A stretch of 64,000 bases of DNA from Acinetobacter sp. TGL-Y2 (GTDB lineage Bacteria; Pseudomonadota; Gammaproteobacteria; Pseudomonadales; Moraxellaceae). Both the position numbers and the translations under genes were made by a program. The stretch spans positions 124,001 through 188,000 of the forward strand of contig NZ_CP015111.1 in NCBI RefSeq assembly GCF_001612555.1. Reading direction: 5' to 3'. The notes beneath the pieces are model-generated. The model made no database searches and was not told where the DNA came from. It saw only the letters and a program-made list of their open reading frames with translations. This document shows positions 59,968 to 64,000 of the stretch, piece after piece. The first letter of the stretch is position 1; each line of letters begins with the position of its first letter.

Positions 59968-60606
59968 TCATTCCAAATTGCCTACTAACTCATAAGAATG
60001 GTTTTTAAACATGACATCGAACGCATGATAAAAAGGTTCTTCAATTTCAACTACTGATTCAATATGCACTGCTAATTTATTAACTGTGAACGCTACATTT
60101 TGTTCATCTTCATAAAATGAAAATTCATTGGCTTTTGCTACAGCCTGCATGATTCGATCTTCCAGCCCATCAGGGGTGCAACTCGAATCTTTGAAAATAC
60201 TGGGTGCATTATATGAACTTTCACCATCTGAATAAGAGATAAAAAAATTATAATATTTAAATCCTTTATCTGCCATTTTTTTTAATAAACTTTCATAATT
60301 TTCGTTTTTTGAACTGGCTATATCAAAGAAACGTTTGATACCAAAAGCATCAATCGTATAGAACTCGCCCTTATATAAATCATCTGAAAGATGAACAATT
60401 TCATCATTATCAAAGTAAGCATGTTCTTTGGTATCATCAGCAAAATCATAACGCATAAAACTTTCAGCGTGTGACTTGATGCCATCAGGTAATTCTTCCC
60501 GATCTGCATCAATATTACAATCAATATGATGACCATCAATGTGATCAATATAAACATTTAAATCAAAAAGGTCGCCAAATTTAATAGCGGGAAGATTGTT
60601 TGACAT
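59968..60606 (-). CDS. hypothetical protein, 212 aa, tandem paralogue A
   Basis: Behind CAACGGAG. Aligns over its length with the 60744 gene: FDLNVYIDHIDGHHID / FELNMHVYKIDGHYVD, DREELPDGI / DRDELPDDI, GEFYTIDAFGIKRFFD / GEFYMLDAFGKRRFFD, ISYSDG and PSIFKDS. Acidic, soluble. Box 34. A duplicated whole unit; function unknown. Confidence 0.8.
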   Translation of the reverse strand: MSNNLPAIKFGDLFDLNVYIDHIDGHHIDCNIDADREELPDGIKSHAESFMRYDFADDTKEHAYFDNDEIVHLSDDLYKGEFYTIDAFGIKRFFDIASSKNENYESLLKKMADKGFKYYNFFISYSDGESSYNAPSIFKDSSCTPDGLEDRIMQAVAKANEFSFYEDEQNVAFTVNKLAVHIESVVEIEEPFYHAFDVMFKNHSYELVGNLE

Positions 60607-60632
60607 TTTACTACTCCGTTGCTGATATTGTT

Positions 60633-60650
60633 ATTATAACCATATACCGC
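60633..60650 (-). promoter_or_regulatory. shared promoter box, copy 34
   Basis: Exact consensus. Confidence 0.85.
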
Positions 60651-60692
60651 AATATATTATGTAAGCTATTGTAATGGTTTTGTTTTTTTTGT

Positions 60693-60720
60693 AAAAATGC
60701 CTGTAATAATTACAGGCATA
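60693..60720 (-). terminator. terminator of 60744 gene
   Basis: TGCCTGTAATTATTACAGGC then ATTTTT. Confidence 0.85.
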
Positions 60721-60743
60721 TCATGATTTCAAAAGAATTAAAA

Positions 60744-61367
60744 TTAAGATAGACAATCAATATATACATAAGAATGTTCTTTAAACATTTCAGTGAATGT
60801 TGAATAAATCAGTTCATTTATCTTAACAATTGATTCAAGTTGAACTGTTCTAGTACTACAGTCACCAACTGTTGCCATAATACGTTCATGTAATTTTTTT
60901 GCATTTGCTTTGCTATATTTATTCCTTTTGGAATCTTTAAAAACACTTGGCACACTATAGGTTTTAACCCCATCAGAGTAAGTCAAAATAAACTGGTAAA
61001 GACTCGTATTATTATTATTTATTATTTTGCTTAAATTTTCTGGATTTACATCTGTACGATGAACGACATCAAAAAAGCGTCTCTTACCAAATGCATCGAG
61101 CATATAAAATTCACCACGATAAGAATTTTTATGTTCTGTTACTGAAATTTTTGTATTGAAGTCAAAAAAAATGTATTTATTTTCGTCATCTGTTAGCGCA
61201 TAACGCATAAAAATATCAGCACCAGATTCAATATCGTCTGGCAGTTCATCACGATCTACAGGAAGACTATTATCACTGCTATCTACATAGTGGCCATCAA
61301 TTTTGTATACATGCATATTAAGTTCAAAAATATCTTCAAGTATGATTTTTATCGGACGTTTATTCAT
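60744..61367 (-). CDS. hypothetical protein, 207 aa, tandem paralogue B
   Basis: Start MNKRPIKIILEDIFELN at ATG 61367 behind CAATGGAG. Paralogue of the 59968 gene (see there), each with its own box and terminator. Slightly more basic at the C-terminus (KDSKRNKYSKANAKKL). Confidence 0.8.
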   Translation of the reverse strand: MNKRPIKIILEDIFELNMHVYKIDGHYVDSSDNSLPVDRDELPDDIESGADIFMRYALTDDENKYIFFDFNTKISVTEHKNSYRGEFYMLDAFGKRRFFDVVHRTDVNPENLSKIINNNNTSLYQFILTYSDGVKTYSVPSVFKDSKRNKYSKANAKKLHERIMATVGDCSTRTVQLESIVKINELIYSTFTEMFKEHSYVYIDCLS

Positions 61368-61393
61368 TAGTTTACTCCATTGCTGATACATAT

Positions 61394-61411
61394 ATTATAA
61401 ACATATACCGC
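61394..61411 (-). promoter_or_regulatory. shared promoter box, copy 35
   Basis: GCGGTATATGTTTATAAT. Confidence 0.85.
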
Positions 61412-61540
61412 TTTATACTAAGTAAATTATTGTAATTTATTAATGTTTTTTGCTTTTAAATAAACATAAATAATAAAAGAGAGTTCATTCGGCTCAGTGA
61501 GGATTTTTATAATTTGGCACCCACATTCCCAAATACAAAA

Positions 61541-61587
61541 AGCCATGTGCGTAAGCAAAATGGCTCTAAAGCGTAAGCGGGGCGGGC
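61541..61587. repeat. two-hairpin GNRA element H15
   Basis: AGCCATGTGC-GTAA-GCAAAATGGCT then AAGC-GTAA-GCGGGGC. Confidence 0.75.
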
Positions 61588-61610
61588 CATGTTAATAATT
61601 ATTATGAGCC

Positions 61611-62276
61611 TTATTTTAATAGTTCATGCAATCGCTCATATCTTATGGCAATACTCGGATGACTGGCACTATCTCCACCTTGTTGCACTTTAAGTAATGC
61701 GTAGAAGTTCCGCATCTTTTTCAAATATCCCAAGCTTTTCTTTGGGTCATAGTTTGCCTTTTGAAGTAAATCTAAAGCTAAATAATCAGCTTCAAACTCT
61801 ACATTCTGGGCCAAAGCAATATAGTCAGCTGAACCATCATTAAGATTGTATTTTTCACGCGCATGATCTTTTAATGAATGAATAATTTCATGTGCAATAA
61901 CGAAAGCAAGTTCATCATCAGTAAATAAAGCCTGATCAAAAAGATTAGTTCCTAAGATTACTTTTCCGTATAACCCACCAAAAGCATTAAAGCGGTTTTG
62001 GAGGTCGCCAAAAAACACCCAATTCCAGCTTTTAGCTTGTTGATGTTGTTTAATGGCTTGTTGCTTAATTCGATCAAATATAGCCTTAGAACGATCATCA
62101 GGCTCAATATAAAATTTGGCAGTTTTCATATCTGACATGTAACGTGCGAAATCCTTCTCCATGGCAAGCTGAAATTCTGCTTGAGGGGCTTGCATTATTT
62201 GTTTTCTATTATCTAAATCAGCAAAAACTACTGTGGGAATAATAGCTAAAAGTGAAGCTAAAAAGAGCCTTTTCAT
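61611..62276 (-). CDS. secreted M48-family metalloprotease
   Basis: 221 residues. Signal peptide MKRLFLASLLAIIPTVVFA (cleavage near 19/20). Zinc motif HEIIH at 129-133 and the third-ligand segment EFEAD at 160-164, as in M48 (BepA/LoiP-like) peptidases. Short and without the TPR part of BepA. Expected in the periplasm, cutting misfolded or envelope proteins. Starts 22 bp after the 62299 gene; same operon. Confidence 0.9.
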   Translation of the reverse strand: MKRLFLASLLAIIPTVVFADLDNRKQIMQAPQAEFQLAMEKDFARYMSDMKTAKFYIEPDDRSKAIFDRIKQQAIKQHQQAKSWNWVFFGDLQNRFNAFGGLYGKVILGTNLFDQALFTDDELAFVIAHEIIHSLKDHAREKYNLNDGSADYIALAQNVEFEADYLALDLLQKANYDPKKSLGYLKKMRNFYALLKVQQGGDSASHPSIAIRYERLHELLK

Positions 62277-62298
62277 TTTTTATAAACCCTTCCGTTAC

Positions 62299-62958
62299 TT
62301 ATTCCGCATACCCATTTTTTTCAGGATATAGGCAACTTGAAATATAAAAACTCGCACTATGGTCAACGCTCATAGCTAAGTAATCATCCCATCCAGCTTC
62401 AACTTGTTCGATGGTCACTTTTTCACGTATTTGGTCTTCAATTTTTTTAAAACGTTGATAATTTACTGAATATACAAAATATCGATTCAGTTTGGCCAAC
62501 ATTGCAGACTCAATCTTGAGCAATGTTTCAGTAAGCATATTTTTAAGGATATCAGGCAATTCACATTCAGCATTTTGTTTGTAAAATTGGTTGAATACGA
62601 AACCGATCTCATCAAAGACTGGTAAGTATTCATCTTGATTATCAAGCTCTACAACAACTCGCGCATGATCAAATTGTCCAGATTTGGCCTTAATTTTAAT
62701 AAAGCCTGTATTTACATCATGTTCAAATTTAAATAGCTGCTGCACTTCATAGGTAAAGATACAAAGTACACCTTCGATAAGCACTTCTGCAGAAGAACGG
62801 AAAAAAGCAGTTTTTTCAGTGCTTAATACGCCATTTTTTAAGAAACAATGTGAACCATTAGAATTAAGATATTGGTTCACTACAAAGTCAGAACTAAAAA
62901 GTGATTCTTGAACCAAGTGTATTGCTTGATATGGATTTGAAATTGTGAATTTTGGCAT
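62299..62958 (-). CDS. hypothetical protein, 219 aa
   Basis: MPKFTISNPYQAIHLVQ; mixed alpha/beta, no signal peptide. Ends ASFYISSCLYPEKNGYAE. First gene of the unit with the metalloprotease, box 36. Family unknown. Confidence 0.75.
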   Translation of the reverse strand: MPKFTISNPYQAIHLVQESLFSSDFVVNQYLNSNGSHCFLKNGVLSTEKTAFFRSSAEVLIEGVLCIFTYEVQQLFKFEHDVNTGFIKIKAKSGQFDHARVVVELDNQDEYLPVFDEIGFVFNQFYKQNAECELPDILKNMLTETLLKIESAMLAKLNRYFVYSVNYQRFKKIEDQIREKVTIEQVEAGWDDYLAMSVDHSASFYISSCLYPEKNGYAE

Positions 62959-62985
62959 CGTAACATCCCCGTTGTTGATATTATA

Positions 62986-63003
62986 ATTATAACCATATAC
63001 CGC
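62986..63003 (-). promoter_or_regulatory. shared promoter box, copy 36
   Basis: Exact consensus. Confidence 0.85.
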
Positions 63004-63129
63004 AAATATTGAAAGTAAACTATTGTAAATTATTGTTTATTTATGCTTTTAAGAAAATAATGGGAGAGTAATTTAGATTTGATTACAATGAACAGATTAT
63101 TTGAAAGCATTCCCTCTGGAAACAAAAAA

Positions 63130-63177
63130 GGGCATTGGCGTCAGCCAAATGACCAAAGTAGCGTAAGCGAAGCTGCC
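63130..63177. repeat. two-hairpin GNRA element H16
   Basis: GGGCATTGGC-GTCA-GCCAAATGACC (loop not GNRA) then AGTAGC-GTAA-GCGAAGCT. Confidence 0.65.
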
Positions 63178-63217
63178 TTGTAGAAAGCAGTACAGGACAT
63201 GCTTCTACAAGGAAATA

Positions 63218-63490
63218 TTAAGACAATATGCAACGTTCAAAAAATAATGAGCCAACCGACCAGTCAAGTGAGAACTCTAAGCCAGCCGTTTCGTTTCGAA
63301 AATGCAAAGTTTTATTATCTAAGCAGTCCACCTGATAGCGTAATTTTCCATCAGTAAAACAAATAGTATTTTCCTTTTCATCATGTGGAACATGGCGATG
63401 ACCGCCTAAAGTTGTTTTGAATGCAATTTCACGTAATCCAGCAAAAGTATCAACTGGTGTATTTGATTCGGTTATATTAATTGTATTCAT
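63218..63490 (-). CDS. hypothetical protein, 90 aa
   Basis: MNTINITESNTPVDTFAGLREI behind AAGGAAG. Basic middle (GGHRHVPHDEKENT). Box 37. Monocistronic. Unrecognised. Confidence 0.7.
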   Translation of the reverse strand: MNTINITESNTPVDTFAGLREIAFKTTLGGHRHVPHDEKENTICFTDGKLRYQVDCLDNKTLHFRNETAGLEFSLDWSVGSLFFERCILS

Positions 63491-63516
63491 GATCTAGCTT
63501 CCTTTTTTGATACTCA

Positions 63517-63534
63517 ATTATAACCATATACCGC
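63517..63534 (-). promoter_or_regulatory. shared promoter box, copy 37
   Basis: Exact consensus; upstream block TTACATAAACTTACT kept. Confidence 0.85.
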
Positions 63535-63654
63535 AAATGTGAAAAGTAAGTTTATGTAATAAATAGTAATTTTGCTTTTCAATTGCCGATCTAGATCAAA
63601 AGAATTCAGTCGGGTGAGGATGTTTTTAAAATTTGAGCATCTTCTTTCTGGCCT

Positions 63655-63706
63655 CAATGCGACATCTGCGTGAGCAGATGATCGCTGGAGCGTCAGCGGA
63701 GTGACC
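63655..63706. repeat. two-hairpin GNRA element H17
   Basis: GCGACATCTGC-GTGA-GCAGATGATCGC then GGAGC-GTCA-GCGGAG. Confidence 0.7.
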
Positions 63707-63710
63707 CTTT

Positions 63711-63815
63711 AAAACGGGTGTAACCGTAGGCTAGGGCTTGTTTTGGGAGTCTGGGGTCAAAAGGGGATTAACTGCCGCAGAGATTAGCGGTGTTAACCGC
63801 GCCACGAAAACAACA
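63711..63815. repeat. 105-bp direct repeat, copy B
   Basis: Gap-free match to 1664-1768; the CCGC/GCGG/CCGC triplet and GCGGTGTTAACCGC hairpin are kept. Followed by three further hairpins. Confidence 0.7.
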
Positions 63816-63917
63816 AGCTTAATCCTTGGGTTAAGCTTGTAAGTTTTCACAATTGGGACGGGACCAATTGTATGAATCTAGCGGAGCGGTTGCCGGTTTT
63901 TAGGGAAAAAAACCGGC
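63813..63917. other. hairpin-rich non-coding stretch
   Basis: AAGCTTAATCCTTGGGTTAAGCTT-type stem (63813-63838), ACAATTGG...CCAATTGT (63849-63871) and GCCGGTTTTT...AAAAACCGGC (63891-63917). No coding potential. A structured RNA or a DNA-processing site is possible. Confidence 0.5.
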
Positions 63918-63920
63918 ACA

Positions 63921-63943
63921 TAAAAAACCCTGCATTTGCAGGG
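63921..63943 (-). terminator. terminator of the gene at right edge
   Basis: ACCCTGCAAATGCAGGGT then TTTTTT. Confidence 0.85.
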
Positions 63944-63951
63944 TATCAGAA

Positions 63952-64000
63952 TTAAAGTTCTCTTTTAATTCTTGTAGCTTCTTCGGCCAATTTCCTTCGT
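63952..64000 (-). CDS. partial gene, C-terminal 15 codons only
   Basis: Minus-strand frame entering from the right edge, ending ...LAEEATRIKREL and a TAA at 63952, 9 bp before a good terminator. Too short to identify. Confidence 0.5.
   Translation of the reverse strand, partial: RRKLAEEATRIKREL

Noticed and set aside
532..63534. Shared box as a simple palindromic operator
   Set aside because: GGTATATGG is only a mirror repeat, not a reverse-complement palindrome, and box orientation follows gene direction, which favours a promoter element.
5803..63706. Hairpin pairs as integron attC sites
   Set aside because: No RYYYAAC/GTTRRRY core sites and no integrase; the GNRA loop pattern does not fit attC.
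1..64000. tRNA or rRNA genes
   Set aside because: No cloverleaf or conserved rRNA segment was recognised on reading either strand; a tRNAscan run would be decisive.

Overview
The window is AT-rich bacterial DNA that looks like part of a large accessory replicon, probably a plasmid (or phage-plasmid) of an Acinetobacter-like gammaproteobacterium. I infer this from two insertion sequences, three single-stranded DNA-binding proteins, a type IV CRISPR-Cas operon (a plasmid-associated class), many small proteins of unknown function, and no housekeeping, rRNA, tRNA or phage structural genes. No replication initiator, partition or conjugation gene was recognised, so the backbone probably lies outside the window. 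The host assignment is inference.

Layout. 1-6.1 kb: small genes including a cysteine-rich metallothionein-like protein, an SSB with an Asp/His-repeat tail, a DGQHR (DndB-like) protein and a nine-repeat CRISPR array. 6.2-11.3 kb: a tight minus-strand type IV-A-like operon in the order csf1, csf5/cas6, csf4/dinG, csf3, csf2. 11.3-24.9 kb: small hypothetical and membrane genes. 24.9-26.1 kb: an IS3-family element with an ATTA target duplication. 26-37.9 kb: hypothetical operons, two leader-bearing CRISPR arrays, a DHH phosphoesterase and a degenerate topoisomerase IA fragment. 38-39.8 kb: tandemly duplicated ssb genes. 40-53 kb: a CI-like repressor with operator palindromes, a lipoprotein, membrane proteins and two more mini-arrays. 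53-55.4 kb: a gene split by an IS630/Tc1-type element. 55.4-64 kb: more single-gene units, tandem paralogues and a secreted M48 metalloprotease.

Three repeated signals hold the window together. (1) A near-identical promoter/operator box (GCGGTATATGGTTATAAT in gene sense) occurs 37 times, nearly always just upstream of a gene or short operon and often followed by ATCAGCAACGGAG carrying the ribosome-binding site. (2) A two-hairpin element occurs about 17 times between a gene's 3' end and the next promoter; its first hairpin is capped by a GNRA tetraloop and its stem varies by compensating changes. (3) CRISPR repeats (about 29 copies, roughly 27-bp repeat and 33-bp spacer) are scattered over seven places instead of one array; three arrays share a minimal promoter-like leader, and the leaderless ones sit in the 3' untranslated regions of co-directional genes.

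The window therefore reads as many independent gene units under one shared control system, plus a type IV effector with distributed crRNA sources. Most proteins are too diverged to name by eye. All starts were chosen by ribosome-binding site and by position relative to the box, because the box itself creates false upstream start codons.
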